Source: Gaoshiqia sediminis (GTDB lineage Bacteria; Bacteroidota; Bacteroidia; Bacteroidales; Prolixibacteraceae). From it: 64,000 nt of DNA. Position numbers and translations under genes: made by a program. The DNA is taken from the NCBI RefSeq assembly GCF_025907915.1, contig NZ_JAPAAF010000012.1, positions 1 through 64,000 on the forward strand, written 5' to 3'. Below the pieces are notes generated by a model. That model was not told the origin of the DNA and ran no database searches. It worked only from the letters and a program-made list of their open reading frames with translations. Of this stretch, positions 52,030-61,599 are shown piece after piece (position 1 is the stretch's first letter; every line of letters begins with the position of its first letter).

Positions 52030-53709
52030 CTATTTGTTGCTTATTTCGTGTGTTTTCAATTTTCCGGTTAACGTTTCAGTATTTTGGCCTTCGGTTTCGA
52101 TGGTTACTTTCACCTGGCTTTCGGTATCCGGCACAAAGTTTTTGTTGTTGACCAACTGAACCATTATCTTTCCAAAAGGCTCGAGTTCAGGAATCTCCCC
52201 GGAAGCAACCATATTGGACTGCCCGTCCAACAGCTGTTCAATCTTAACCGAACTGACTTTGGAGCGTACCTGTCCAAAATTTTGAATTTCAACCTGCAAT
52301 TTACAACCCGCCTCCAGCTTATCAGCAACCGGCAACCGAGCCGACAGAGCGGGCTCATTGTAATTGAGCCACGGCAGCCGGGCATAGGCAAACAGCAACT
52401 GTCCCTGGCTGGTTTTACCTAACAGCTTGGCTACAAAATTATCCTCCGACAGTCCGTTTCCGGCTCCTTCGAATACTAGAATTAAGTTAACACCTGCTTT
52501 TTCGGTTCGAACCAATTTGCTGCCCCGTCCAAAGTTAACTTCCTCGGACGCTCCAAAATGTAACGAGCTTAAATCAATATCCGAATGAGGATCAAATCCT
52601 TCTTCAGCCTGAACTTGAAGCCGGATTTCAGGTGTATCCGGACCAATCTTCTCTTTGTTCAGAATGGTGATGAGCTTGCCAGCCGTTAAAGGGATACTGA
52701 TATTTTTTGAACTATGCCGATCGTTGGGCTTGTCTTCAAATTTCAAGGTATCAATCACTGCAAAATTTGCCTGTATCGCCCGGCCGTATTCATCCTGAAG
52801 GATTTTAATTCGCTCATATTTAAACCAATCCTCTGTGGTTCCATCCTCGTAGTTGGTAATCCCTGGAATGTAGGCTTCTCCTGGATCAATTTTCCAGTGA
52901 ATCCCATCCTTTGAGCGCAAATAATACGCGATCCGGCCATACCAGTCGTTTACAATCATGTGATATTGAATGTTTGTCTTCCAAATAACTGGATCTTCAA
53001 AACGTCCATCAACATCGGGATAAACGCGCTGATCCGTGACCTGATGATACGGAGATATGCCGTCTTTACTGAACCAGATTCCGCCACCCCGGCACACCAT
53101 GATAAACGAACCGTCTTCACGCTTGGCAAAAGACAGGTTGGAAAGCCCCTCTATGATAGGCCGGTCACGGTTGTCAAATTCAAATTTGTGATAACTCCAG
53201 GGGCTCTCCATACTTTCGGCAATATAATATCCATCAATCACATAAATCACAATCCGGCCATCTTCCAAGCGGAAAGCCTCCGGATTATGTCCTTTGCCGA
53301 TAATTGCTTCAACCCGGTATGGGCCAATCGGATGATCGGAACTGGCTTTTACCACGATGGAATTCGGCCATTCACCGTGCCCTTTGGGAGAATCCTCACG
53401 CCAACGGCAAACAAAAAGATGGTAGTTGCCATCCTTTCCTTTCAGCACGTTGCCGCCCCAGTAGGACCATTCGCTATCCTCAATGCCGTTGTCAATGTAT
53501 CGGGGAACGACATTCTTGCCTCCCCATCTATCGTCTGTTAACTCTCCAACAACGGGGATTGGGAGAAAGCGATCCATAAAGCGGCCGCCAAAAACTAAGT
53601 TACTCCACTCGGCGGGTCGCTCTGTTTGTTTAAATTGAGCATTGGACTGCCACGACACTCCAACAAGAACAACGAATAAATAGATTTTTTGAAGTATTTT
53701 TCTTTTCAT
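52030..53709 (-). CDS. Five-bladed propeller glycosidase-like protein, PUL D
   Basis: About 559 residues from ATG 53709 (MKRKILQKIYLFVVLVGVSW, cleavable signal). Residues about 25-320 form a GH43/GH117-like propeller with YWGGNVLKGKDGNYHLFVCR, GHNPEAFRLEDGRIVIYVID and RFEDPVIWKTNIQYHMIVND; acidic residues in NPEAF, GRFEDP and YEDGTTEDW are candidates for catalysis. The C-terminal 150 residues look like a CARDB-type beta domain (LEAGCKLQVEIQNFGQVRSK). I recognise the fold but not a CAZy family. Proteins with this front (WSNLVFGGRFMDRFLPIP) are found near sulfatases and galactan-type genes in marine Bacteroidota as far as I recall, which is weak support for a galactan-like target. Confidence 0.75.
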   Translation of the reverse strand: MKRKILQKIYLFVVLVGVSWQSNAQFKQTERPAEWSNLVFGGRFMDRFLPIPVVGELTDDRWGGKNVVPRYIDNGIEDSEWSYWGGNVLKGKDGNYHLFVCRWREDSPKGHGEWPNSIVVKASSDHPIGPYRVEAIIGKGHNPEAFRLEDGRIVIYVIDGYYIAESMESPWSYHKFEFDNRDRPIIEGLSNLSFAKREDGSFIMVCRGGGIWFSKDGISPYHQVTDQRVYPDVDGRFEDPVIWKTNIQYHMIVNDWYGRIAYYLRSKDGIHWKIDPGEAYIPGITNYEDGTTEDWFKYERIKILQDEYGRAIQANFAVIDTLKFEDKPNDRHSSKNISIPLTAGKLITILNKEKIGPDTPEIRLQVQAEEGFDPHSDIDLSSLHFGASEEVNFGRGSKLVRTEKAGVNLILVFEGAGNGLSEDNFVAKLLGKTSQGQLLFAYARLPWLNYNEPALSARLPVADKLEAGCKLQVEIQNFGQVRSKVSSVKIEQLLDGQSNMVASGEIPELEPFGKIMVQLVNNKNFVPDTESQVKVTIETEGQNTETLTGKLKTHEISNK

Positions 53710-53740
53710 TTTGATGCTGTTTAAGCCAGATGAAAGAGTA

Positions 53741-53770
53741 GGAGACGAGAAAGAAATCCTCTCTCGTCCC
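53741..53770. other. Intercistronic hairpin, susD to propeller gene, PUL D
   Basis: GG-A-GACGAGA pairs with TCTCGTC-CC around a loop of about ten bases. On the minus strand it comes 13 bases after the susD stop, matching the position of hairpins in the other PULs. Confidence 0.6.
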
Positions 53771-53783
53771 ACTGCTTTATTGA

Positions 53784-55334
53784 CTATTGATAATCAGGGT
53801 TCTGGATTAGAACTCCTTGACTTTTATCAATTTCGCTTTGGGGCAACGGCCAGTGATAGAACCTGTCCTCCCAGTTATATTCAACCAAACCATCCGTAAC
53901 ATTATTCAAAACATCCCCGGCAATGTGCCATCTTTTTAAGTCGAAATAGCGCAGACCTTCAAAAGCCAATTCAATTCGGCGTTCATGGCGAATCCGTTCG
54001 CGCATTTCTTCTTTACTCAAACCTGCCGGGTAGGGTGGCATATCAACCCGTGCCCTCAGGTCTTCCATTGCCTGATACACAGATGCATCCGGTCCGGCAA
54101 TTTCATTTTGGGCTTCAGCATACATTAACAGAACCTCTCCTAAACGAAGAACGACGGAGTTCTGTTGGCTAAGTGTTGAATATCCAATAGGGGTATTTTC
54201 CGGGCAAAGGAATTTTTTCAACCCGTAACCTGTTGGCCTGCTGTTGGTAGGAAAATGTATATTCCCATCTCCCCAGTCAGGGTGGTCGACAAATACCGTT
54301 TTATTTAACCGCGGATCCCTATTTTCAAACGGATTATCCTCATCGGTAAGTGGGGACACTCCCCATGGAAGGCCATCGCTACACTCAAAAGCATCGATGA
54401 AACTTTGCAGCGGACTCACAATTATCCAGTCCCCATATATTAAATCGGTGCCATAGGCCGGTACATTATCAGGAGCAAGGTAGTTCACAGCATAAATGAT
54501 TTCCTTATTGCCACTTTGCCCTTTATCCTGAAAAAGATCCTCGAAAACGGGGCTTAACTCGTATTTCGGCATAATATCCAGGCACAGATCCCTTACCTGA
54601 CCCAAAAGGTTGTTGTCCGGTACCCCGGTTGAGCCGTAAGCTTCATAAATTAACACCCGTGCCTTAAGCGCTTGAGCTGTCGATTGTGCGACGTGCCCTG
54701 TGTTGACGTAGTACGGAACGGTATTCAGGTTAGCAATGGCATAATCCAAATCTGTCAAAACTTGTTCGTAGATCTTATCTTCGGACACCTTAGCCTGTAA
54801 CTGATTTTCAAGAGTTAAAGGTTCAAGAACAAGAGGAACATCGCCGTAGGTGCAATACAATTGGAAATAATAGTAAGCTCTAAAGAAACGAACTTCTGCC
54901 TCAGCAATCTTCTTCTCGGCATCTGACATATCCGAGCCTTCATATTGGCCCAGCTGGCCGAGGAAAATATTGATACGGGCAATTGCCTGATAACTGAGTG
55001 AATATACCACTGATTGATAGCCTCCGGTTGTTGATGTGATATCTCCGGCAACAATATTCTTCGTATTAAAGTAGTTATGCTGACCGAAGCTATTGTCAGT
55101 CAGATTATCCCAGTTCGGCAAGTGATAAGCCCAAACTCCGCCTGGGTAATTATCCCAGGAAGCACCAGTTGTATTTATGCCGTATATGGCTGTCAATGCC
55201 ATTTCGAAATCTCCTTTTGACTGCCAAAACGTACTGGAAGAAATCTGATCCAAAGGTTGTCTGTCCAGATAATCGCTACATCCACCGAAAAAGAGGACTG
55301 ATATGAAGATGATGAGTATTTTATATCGTTTCAT
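53784..55334 (-). CDS. SusD/RagB-type surface glycan-binding lipoprotein, PUL D
   Basis: A 516-residue lipoprotein (lipobox VLFFGGCSDYLD, Cys19). The core has AEAEVRFFRAYYYFQLYCTYGD and the C-terminal signature RHERRIELAFEGLRYFDLKRW, with the tail KSQGVLIQNPDYQ. It starts 11 bases after the susC stop, so it is translated from the same transcript. It should bind the glycan handled by the propeller enzyme, GH97 and GH95 of the locus. Frame and length are normal for the family. Confidence 0.96.
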   Translation of the reverse strand: MKRYKILIIFISVLFFGGCSDYLDRQPLDQISSSTFWQSKGDFEMALTAIYGINTTGASWDNYPGGVWAYHLPNWDNLTDNSFGQHNYFNTKNIVAGDITSTTGGYQSVVYSLSYQAIARINIFLGQLGQYEGSDMSDAEKKIAEAEVRFFRAYYYFQLYCTYGDVPLVLEPLTLENQLQAKVSEDKIYEQVLTDLDYAIANLNTVPYYVNTGHVAQSTAQALKARVLIYEAYGSTGVPDNNLLGQVRDLCLDIMPKYELSPVFEDLFQDKGQSGNKEIIYAVNYLAPDNVPAYGTDLIYGDWIIVSPLQSFIDAFECSDGLPWGVSPLTDEDNPFENRDPRLNKTVFVDHPDWGDGNIHFPTNSRPTGYGLKKFLCPENTPIGYSTLSQQNSVVLRLGEVLLMYAEAQNEIAGPDASVYQAMEDLRARVDMPPYPAGLSKEEMRERIRHERRIELAFEGLRYFDLKRWHIAGDVLNNVTDGLVEYNWEDRFYHWPLPQSEIDKSQGVLIQNPDYQ

Positions 55335-55345
55335 GATTCAAAATT

Positions 55346-58300
55346 TTAAAATTTAACATTCAACCCGAAGGAATAAATCTTATTCTGAGGGTAGTTAACA
55401 AACGATCCGCTTCCTCCCCGTTCTGGATCCAAACCCGGATAGTCGGTGATAGTAAATAAATTGTCTCCCGAGAAATAAATTCGTAATTGTTTCAGTCCAA
55501 TTTGTTGGGTCAGCTGATTAGGCAGCGTATAACCAACTGTTAAATTTTTCAATCGTAAGTAAGAACCATCCTGAAGGTACCATGTCGATCTTCGGCTTAT
55601 ACGTTCCGGAGCGCCCCATCCCCAGTAAATCCGTGGCATCGTGGTTGAAGGATTCTCTTCTGTCCAGCGATTTCTCCAGTCGGTGGTCGGAGGGGCACCC
55701 TGAACAAAGGGTATTGTACCCCAACCATCCACGTAGTATTTCACATTATGGACACCCTGCAATTGGGCTGATAAATCAAATCCTTTCCACGTGGCACTAA
55801 AATTCATAGAATAGTTAAGGGCAGGGTAACGTCCTTTTATAGGAACCCGGTCATCGTTGTCAATTTTTCCGTCTTTGTTGGCATCTTTAAATTTTAAGTC
55901 ACCCGGTACTGTAGCATCATTGAACTGTTTGGGAGAATTGGCAATTTCTGTAGTTGACTGGAAAATGCCAATTTGTTCAAGCATATAGAATGTGTCCCAT
56001 TCATAGCTTTCTTCTCTCAGGTAATATCCACTGATTTCCCGTGCGCCAAAATCAACCAGCTTATTTTTGTAGTGATCGGCATTCAAACCAATACGATAGT
56101 TTAAACCTGCAAAATATCCACCTTTTAGATGATTCTGATACTGAAGGGTGGCTTCAATACCTGTATTCTCCATCGTTCCGTTATTAATGGTTGGTGGATT
56201 GAGTCCTACTACCCCGGTAACCTGAGAGCCTCTCAATATATCTGTAGTTCGTTTCTTGTACCAATCTAAAGTAAGGCTTAATCCATTGAAAGCGGTCACG
56301 TCCAATCCAAAATCCAGAACACTGGTTGACTCCCAGCGAATCTTTTCATTTGAAAGAGACTGTTGGGCAACCCCTGAGCCCAAACTTGCATCATCGAAAG
56401 AATAGTTGCTGGATAAAGCAAGCATCGATTGATAAGGATATAGACCAATATTCTGGTTTCCTAACTCACCATATGAACCACGCAACTTTAGGTTATTTAA
56501 CCAGGAGGCGTTCAGACTTTTCATAAAATTCTCTTCATTGATCCGCCATCCTGCAGAAAATGAAGGGAAAGTTCCCCAGCGCGAATCTGATGCAAAGCGA
56601 GAGGAACCGTCACGACGGATGTTGGCCTCGAACAAATAGCGATCCTTATAATTGTAATTCAAGCGTCCAAAAAATGACATAAGCGCCCATTCATTCTTTG
56701 TTCCGTTGGCTTGTTGGACTGAAGGACTACCGGCATTCAACTGGCGAAGGATATCACTCGGATACTCTTTCCGGTATCCTCTCAGGTATTGGTAAATGTT
56801 ATCTTCGATGCTGTAACCTCCCTGTATAAAAAAGTTATGGTCTCCCAATTTCTTTTCAAGACTCAGGTAGGTGTACAGGTTTTGATACACATTTTGATCA
56901 TCTTGCACAACTAAACCCGCGCCTCCCACATCAAGCAACGTCATATAATCACCTGTGTGGAAGTTGTACAATGGAACCTGAGGCCGGAAATCGTCAAATT
57001 TACTGAAATCGAGATTTGTAGCTGCCTTGGTGTACCATTTCAGGTTTTTGGTCAGCTCAACATCTAACCAACCCTGCAAGGTAATAGCATAATCGGTCGT
57101 ATTTTGAAATACCTTTTCATCTATAATGGCGATCGGGTTTTTGTTGTTGTATTCAAAATCGTAGGCTTTAAATGTATATCTGCCACTGCCATCAGGCAAA
57201 TAAGGCCCATATGTAGGTGGTTGGGCCATGGCTGCAACAAAAGAATCTTGCGAACCTGACCTTGGACCAGAGCGTTCACCCTTCTTCACCGACATACTGC
57301 CGCCGAATTTGATTTTTTCGTTCACCATAGAGCTTATATTGAACCGGGTATTGAATTTTTCATAATCAAATCCTTTCATTACACCCTCTTGGTTCACGTA
57401 GCCCAGGGAGATATTGAATTTAGTCGATTTACTTCCTCCGCTGAAAGCTAAGTTATGAGTCTGGGTTGGTGCCGGGCTAAAGATTAAATCCAACCAATCT
57501 GTATTCGGATACAAATTCCTATCTGTAGCATTCCGATAAGCGTCAATCATTTCTTGCGAATACAATGAAGAATTCAGCCCTGAATTTAAGCGAGCTTCAT
57601 TGTATAGCTCCATATACTCAGCAGAATTTGTGACAAGGTTATACATCTTTGTTGGTTTATGTATCCCATAATTACCACTGTATTCCATGTTGATTTTTCC
57701 TTCTTCACCTGTTTTGGTTGTCACCAAAATTACACCGTTAGCGGCCCTGGACCCGTAAATAGATGCCGAAGCCGCATCTTTCAGGACAGAAACGCTTTCA
57801 ATGTTATTTGGATTTAAATCAGACAAATCGCCTTGAATCCCATCAATCAGAACTAATGGATCAGAACCGGCACTACTGAAGGTTCCTGTTCCTCTAATCC
57901 TGATCGAGATACCTTCATTGCCAGGCTCGCCCGAATTTTGAGTAATCTGAACACCAGGCATCAACCCCTGTATCATGGATGCCGCATTTGTCACCGGCCG
58001 TTTTACTATATCCTCACCGCTAACTGAAGCAATGGCACCAGTCAGGTTAACCTTTTTCTGCGTACCGTAACCTACGGCAACCACTTCTTCCAGACCAATG
58101 GTTTCTTCCGTTAGGGTGACACTAATTTCCCGTTTTCCGCCTACCGGGATCTCTTGCGCCTTCATCCCCACAAATGAAATCTGCAACACCGCATCTGACG
58201 GAACATTACTCAGGTTGTAATTCCCGTCAACATCGGTAATCGTGCCTGCTGTGGTTCCTTTCACCACTACAGTTACCCCGGGAAGGGGTTGCCCGGAAGA

Positions 58301-58711
58301 GTCGGTCACTTTACCACTCACGTTGGCAGGTTGCTGCGATTGATTCATTTTTACTCCGGCACGAAGGATGACTTGCCGGCCAATAATCTCATAATTAACG
58401 TTTTTATCCCGAAAAATCTCATCCATTACGGTTTGGATCGGCGCATTGCTTACGTCGATAGAAACTTTTGAATTTACATCTATCTCTTCGTTAAAAAAGA
58501 AGCGGAATTCGCTTTTGTCTTCAATTTCACGAAGCACGGTAACGATCTTTTCATTTTGGTACTCCAGGCTGAGCTTGGTGTTCTGGGAGTACAAGTCGGC
58601 AGCTAAACTGCTGAAAACCGTAAGCATGATTAGTAACAGGGTCAGTTTCATACGTCTTAGGTTTTGATAAAGAAATGGCCTGATGCCATTACTACATCGT
58701 TTTTTTTCCAT
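55346..58711 (-). CDS. SusC/RagA-type TonB-dependent transporter, PUL D
   Basis: A 1121-residue outer-membrane transporter. Signal segment (LTLLLIMLTVFSSLAADLYS), STN domain (about 48-117), CarboxypepD_reg-like domain (about 131-206, GQPLPGVTVVVKGTTAGTI), plug from EEVVAVGYGTQKKVNLTG with LKDAASASIYGSRAANGVIL, and a barrel ending in YSFGLNVKF. The domain before the plug is closely similar at the DNA level to that of the PUL C susC. The frame is intact. It should import galactose- or fucose-bearing oligosaccharides, inferred from the enzymes of the locus. Confidence 0.96.
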   Translation of the reverse strand: MEKKRCSNGIRPFLYQNLRRMKLTLLLIMLTVFSSLAADLYSQNTKLSLEYQNEKIVTVLREIEDKSEFRFFFNEEIDVNSKVSIDVSNAPIQTVMDEIFRDKNVNYEIIGRQVILRAGVKMNQSQQPANVSGKVTDSSGQPLPGVTVVVKGTTAGTITDVDGNYNLSNVPSDAVLQISFVGMKAQEIPVGGKREISVTLTEETIGLEEVVAVGYGTQKKVNLTGAIASVSGEDIVKRPVTNAASMIQGLMPGVQITQNSGEPGNEGISIRIRGTGTFSSAGSDPLVLIDGIQGDLSDLNPNNIESVSVLKDAASASIYGSRAANGVILVTTKTGEEGKINMEYSGNYGIHKPTKMYNLVTNSAEYMELYNEARLNSGLNSSLYSQEMIDAYRNATDRNLYPNTDWLDLIFSPAPTQTHNLAFSGGSKSTKFNISLGYVNQEGVMKGFDYEKFNTRFNISSMVNEKIKFGGSMSVKKGERSGPRSGSQDSFVAAMAQPPTYGPYLPDGSGRYTFKAYDFEYNNKNPIAIIDEKVFQNTTDYAITLQGWLDVELTKNLKWYTKAATNLDFSKFDDFRPQVPLYNFHTGDYMTLLDVGGAGLVVQDDQNVYQNLYTYLSLEKKLGDHNFFIQGGYSIEDNIYQYLRGYRKEYPSDILRQLNAGSPSVQQANGTKNEWALMSFFGRLNYNYKDRYLFEANIRRDGSSRFASDSRWGTFPSFSAGWRINEENFMKSLNASWLNNLKLRGSYGELGNQNIGLYPYQSMLALSSNYSFDDASLGSGVAQQSLSNEKIRWESTSVLDFGLDVTAFNGLSLTLDWYKKRTTDILRGSQVTGVVGLNPPTINNGTMENTGIEATLQYQNHLKGGYFAGLNYRIGLNADHYKNKLVDFGAREISGYYLREESYEWDTFYMLEQIGIFQSTTEIANSPKQFNDATVPGDLKFKDANKDGKIDNDDRVPIKGRYPALNYSMNFSATWKGFDLSAQLQGVHNVKYYVDGWGTIPFVQGAPPTTDWRNRWTEENPSTTMPRIYWGWGAPERISRRSTWYLQDGSYLRLKNLTVGYTLPNQLTQQIGLKQLRIYFSGDNLFTITDYPGLDPERGGSGSFVNYPQNKIYSFGLNVKF

Positions 58712-58730
58712 AATTTTACAATTTGAAGTG

Positions 58731-58793
58731 AGTAATTTGATTTGAATCAGGTTATTCGAAAAAAGGCAGGATCTCGCACATCCTGTCTTTTTG
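58731..58793 (+). ncRNA. Candidate antisense RNA in the fecR-susC gap, PUL D
   Basis: On the plus strand TACAATTTG (58717-58725, one base longer than the -7 consensus) is followed by the stem GGCAGGAT/ATCCTGTC (58765-58787, one wobble) and CTTTTTGTTTC. The predicted RNA is about 60 bases. Unlike the other three loci, the hairpin also has a T-run (CCTTTTTT) in the susC direction, so it could end fecR transcripts as well. Confidence 0.33.
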
Positions 58794-58804
58794 TTTCTTG
58801 CTGA

Positions 58805-59782
58805 TTAGTTGGTACTTATTTTTAATATTCCTTGTTTTTGATCATAGGCATAAGTTATAGGTTTGGTCATTTGAATGTAGGCCATGACTTCGGTGACTGT
58901 TTCGTTATAAATTGTCCCGGTAAACCGGATCGGGGCCAGCTGCTCATCCAGCGAAATCTGTATGCCGAAGTGGCGTTCCAATCTTTTCGTCACTTCGCTT
59001 AAAGGTTCGTTCTCAAACGAAATAAAGCCGTTCTTCCAGCTGATGGCCTTTTCGGTGTCCACCGCCTCAACGATCAGTTCCCGCCTGGCTGTGAGGCTAA
59101 GTTGCTGGCCGGGCGCCAGAAGCTGCTCCTTGTCTTCGGTATTAAATTGGATTTTCCCTTCTACCAGGGTGGCTTGAAAATCCAGGTTGTCATAGGCTCT
59201 CACGTTAAACGAAGTGCCCAGCACGCGGATGTCGCCGTAATCAGATGAAACAATGAAGGGCGCCTTTCCTTTCACCACTTCAAAGAAGGCCTCACCGGTT
59301 AGGCTGACCTCCCGGCTGTTTCCGGCAAATTGTTGCGGAAAACGGAAGGTGGTGCCGGAGTTGAGCCACACCCGCGAGCCATCCGGAAGGGTCAGTTCGG
59401 CCTTTTCGCCGTTGGGCACCCGGATTTCGGCAGTCGTTGTTTCTATACCGGAAATACTGCCCGGCCCGCTCGTGATTAGTTGTCCGAGATAGATGCCCAG
59501 TGCAAAAATGACCAGCAGGATGGCTGCATACCGCATCACGGTTGAAATCTTCAGCATCCGGCCCTTTGCGGCGGGCTGCTTCTGGCGGAACTTGTGATAG
59601 GAGGCTTCGATTTGTTGTTTGCCCATCTTCGTCTGGGAGGCCGACAAGGCCCAGGCATTTTTCAAGTCTTCATATTGCTTGCGTAAAGCCGGATCCTGGC
59701 CAATTTCTTTCAACACCTGTTCCCGCTGTGCGGCATCCAGGTTCCCGGAGATGAGTTCAATGAGTTGTTTTTCCTTTTCCAT
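58805..59782 (-). CDS. FecR-family anti-sigma factor, PUL D
   Basis: A 325-residue anti-sigma factor from ATG 59782 (MEKEKQLIELISGNLDAAQR). A cytoplasmic zinc-finger-free helical part is followed by a transmembrane helix (VMRYAAILLVIFALGIYLGQ). The FecR domain has IRVPNGEKAELTLPDGSRVW and VSLTGEAFFEVVKG, and the DUF4974 domain runs from ISWKNGFISFENEPLSEVTK to the end (YDQKQGILKISTN). GC-rich codons match the sigma gene upstream. It lies 81 bases after the sigma stop and 93 bases before susC. Confidence 0.94.
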   Translation of the reverse strand: MEKEKQLIELISGNLDAAQREQVLKEIGQDPALRKQYEDLKNAWALSASQTKMGKQQIEASYHKFRQKQPAAKGRMLKISTVMRYAAILLVIFALGIYLGQLITSGPGSISGIETTTAEIRVPNGEKAELTLPDGSRVWLNSGTTFRFPQQFAGNSREVSLTGEAFFEVVKGKAPFIVSSDYGDIRVLGTSFNVRAYDNLDFQATLVEGKIQFNTEDKEQLLAPGQQLSLTARRELIVEAVDTEKAISWKNGFISFENEPLSEVTKRLERHFGIQISLDEQLAPIRFTGTIYNETVTEVMAYIQMTKPITYAYDQKQGILKISTN

Positions 59783-59863
59783 AATTTCGTACTTCGGTTA
59801 TATAATCCACCGAAAACGAAATACCCTTGCCCGGTTGGCAATTTTTTTGAAAAAAAATGAAAA

Positions 59864-60454
59864 TCAGCGAACGAGCAGGAAGCCCAGCAGCGGCAAATAA
59901 TCTTTCAGGTTTATTTTAAATAGCTTGATGGCCTTGGTGATATGGCCTTCCACCGTTTTAACCGAAAGACCCAGCTCATCGGCAATCTCGCGGTTTTTCT
60001 TGTGGACGAAGCGACTCAGCTCGAACACCTGCCGGCATTGCGGCGGCAGCTGTTCCAGGGTGGCCTGTACCAGATGCTCAATCTCGGAAAAATCGCTTTC
60101 GGTGGTTTCCAACCGCATCAAAGCCCCGGCATTCAGCTCCAGCTCCAGCGGATGAAAGCTGGGCGACTGCAACAGCCGTTGCCGGTAGCGTTCGTCACGC
60201 AGTTTTTTCAGGCTGTTGTTCTTGGCCAGGGTGTACAGGTAGGCATTCAGGTTGCTGTCAACCTGCAAATCGGACCTCTTCTGCCACAGGGTCAGAAAGG
60301 TGTCGTGCACCACATCTTCGGCCACCTCGTGGTGCGGAAGATATTCAAGCACAAAATAATACAGTCGGGGGTAGAAATGCTGATAAACAACCTTGAAGGA
60401 AGTTTCATCTCCCGTCAGCAGCAAGTGGAAAAGTTGTTTATCATTTTTTGTCAT
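59864..60454 (-). CDS. ECF-type RNA polymerase sigma factor, PUL D
   Basis: A 196-residue sigma factor starting at ATG 60454 (MTKNDKQLFHLLLTGDETSF). Region 2 shows YQHFYPRLYYFVLEYLPHHE and VAEDVVHDTFLTLWQKRSDL; region 4 shows LPPQCRQVFELSRFVHKKNR and LGLSVKTVEGHITKAIKLF. A TATTTTTG -7 match lies about 24 bases upstream, which would give a very short leader. Together with the FecR encoded next it should control PUL D, whose genes follow on the same strand down to 47072. Confidence 0.94.
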   Translation of the reverse strand: MTKNDKQLFHLLLTGDETSFKVVYQHFYPRLYYFVLEYLPHHEVAEDVVHDTFLTLWQKRSDLQVDSNLNAYLYTLAKNNSLKKLRDERYRQRLLQSPSFHPLELELNAGALMRLETTESDFSEIEHLVQATLEQLPPQCRQVFELSRFVHKKNREIADELGLSVKTVEGHITKAIKLFKINLKDYLPLLGFLLVR

Positions 60455-60477
60455 CAGGGTTTAGTAAGGTTGACAAA

Positions 60478-60485
60478 CAAAAATA
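60478..60485 (-). promoter_or_regulatory. Candidate -7 element before the PUL D sigma gene
   Basis: TATTTTTG on the minus strand fits TAnnTTTG and lies 24 bases before the ATG. No TTTG at the -33 position. Confidence 0.3.
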
Positions 60486-60653
60486 GCAAAAAATATGGGT
60501 AGTGCCACCCGGGGCTTTCCAGACAGGGAAATCGTCTTTAAAATATCGTTCACTCTTTCCAAGAACACAAGCGTTTAAAGTTCCTGATGCATAAGGCATT
60601 CCCGGGATATGCAGGGTAGTTGATATAGGCGGTTAGCCATGGTCTGGCCTGTT

Positions 60654-60742
60654 GGTCACGACGTGTCGTGACCGTACCTGGCTTTTTTGTTTGGAGATAT
60701 TTCGGATTTATTCCGGTGTGTAGGGCCACGGTACGCCGTGGC
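60654..60742. repeat. Pair of short REP-like palindromes
   Basis: GGTCACGACGTGTCGTGACC (60654-60673) and GCCACGGTACGCCGTGGC (60725-60742) are near-perfect GC-rich palindromes of related design, 51 bases apart in an otherwise AT-rich gap. Such paired short palindromes are typical of REP/BIME-like intergenic repeats. The rest of 60455-60966 shows no gene. Confidence 0.6.
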
Positions 60743-60966
60743 TGACAGGATGGTACTGACCTTGAAGGGGGAGTTTTCGATCTTCTGTGGGAAAGAATAG
60801 CAGCTTAAATTATTAAAAGCGGTTTCCCTGTGCTCTCCCGCTTGACAATGCCCGGATAAAGTTCTAACTTTATACTAAGTTTATTTTTACTTTCTGTTAG
60901 GTTTCTGTTATCTAACTAAGAAAAAGTAAAGAGAAAAATTGCGTAAATGATGTAATAATTACGAAT

Positions 60967-61599
60967 ATGGCCCGAACCAAATCCTTTCCAGGACTCTACC
61001 TGAGTGGAAAAATAGGCAACCTGGTATTTGTACCGTATGGTGACGAAGTGATTGTGCGCAGCTTGCCCGAACGCCGGAAACCCGGCAGCTGGAGCGAAAA
61101 GCAACAGCAGCAGCGCAAGCGGTTCCAGGCAGCGCGGGTTTTTTACAATTCGGTTCGCGAAAGCGTGGTGATCCCGATCTGGAAACTATCGGCTACGAAA
61201 AAGCTGACGGCCTACAACTTGTTTCTGAAAGCCAACCTCGGAGCTTTCGACAAAAACGGCGAGCTGGCTGATTATTCGCGCCTGCACTTCTCGACGGGTC
61301 CTTTGCCGCAGCCCCAGCAGCTGACGGCTGCACGAAGTGCCGATAACTCCAGTCAGGTTGTTTTATGCTGGAACCCGGAAGCCCAATCCAAGGCCGAATC
61401 AGCCGGTGATGAATTGCTCTGTATGTGGGCACGAGAAGGGCAGCTCCTCGGGCCCATAGCGACCGGCAGCATCCGGAGCGAGGGACAAAGTATCCTCGAG
61501 CATCCTTCTGTGGAGGGCGGGGAGAGCTGGAACCTGTATCTTTTCTTCCGGAATAAAAACCACACCAGCTATTCGGATGATAAGCACTTTCAATTGTAA
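60967..61599 (+). CDS. DUF6266-like protein of unknown function
   Basis: A 210-residue protein with a front typical of the DUF6266 group: a short lead, SGKIGNLVFVPYGDEVIVRS and LPERRKPGSWSEKQQQQRKR, then FQAARVFYNSVRESVVIPIW. No signal peptide or membrane helix is visible. The C-terminal half has beta-strand-like alternation (SSQVVLCWNPEAQSKAES, SWNLYLFFRNKNHTSYSDD). The function is not known; these proteins are common and often present in several copies in Bacteroidota. It stands alone, 512 bases from the PUL D sigma gene (transcribed away) and 296 bases before a TonB receptor gene on the same strand. Nothing I can support lies in that second gap. Confidence 0.75.
   Translation: MARTKSFPGLYLSGKIGNLVFVPYGDEVIVRSLPERRKPGSWSEKQQQQRKRFQAARVFYNSVRESVVIPIWKLSATKKLTAYNLFLKANLGAFDKNGELADYSRLHFSTGPLPQPQQLTAARSADNSSQVVLCWNPEAQSKAESAGDELLCMWAREGQLLGPIATGSIRSEGQSILEHPSVEGGESWNLYLFFRNKNHTSYSDDKHFQL

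Noticed and set aside
51836-52032. Minus-strand open stretch of about 64 codons between the propeller gene and GH97
   Set aside because: Its translation looks weakly protein-like (PPQSETWRGYLYSVVQLA), but it has no proper start and no family I recognise; it may be a gene scrap but cannot be supported.
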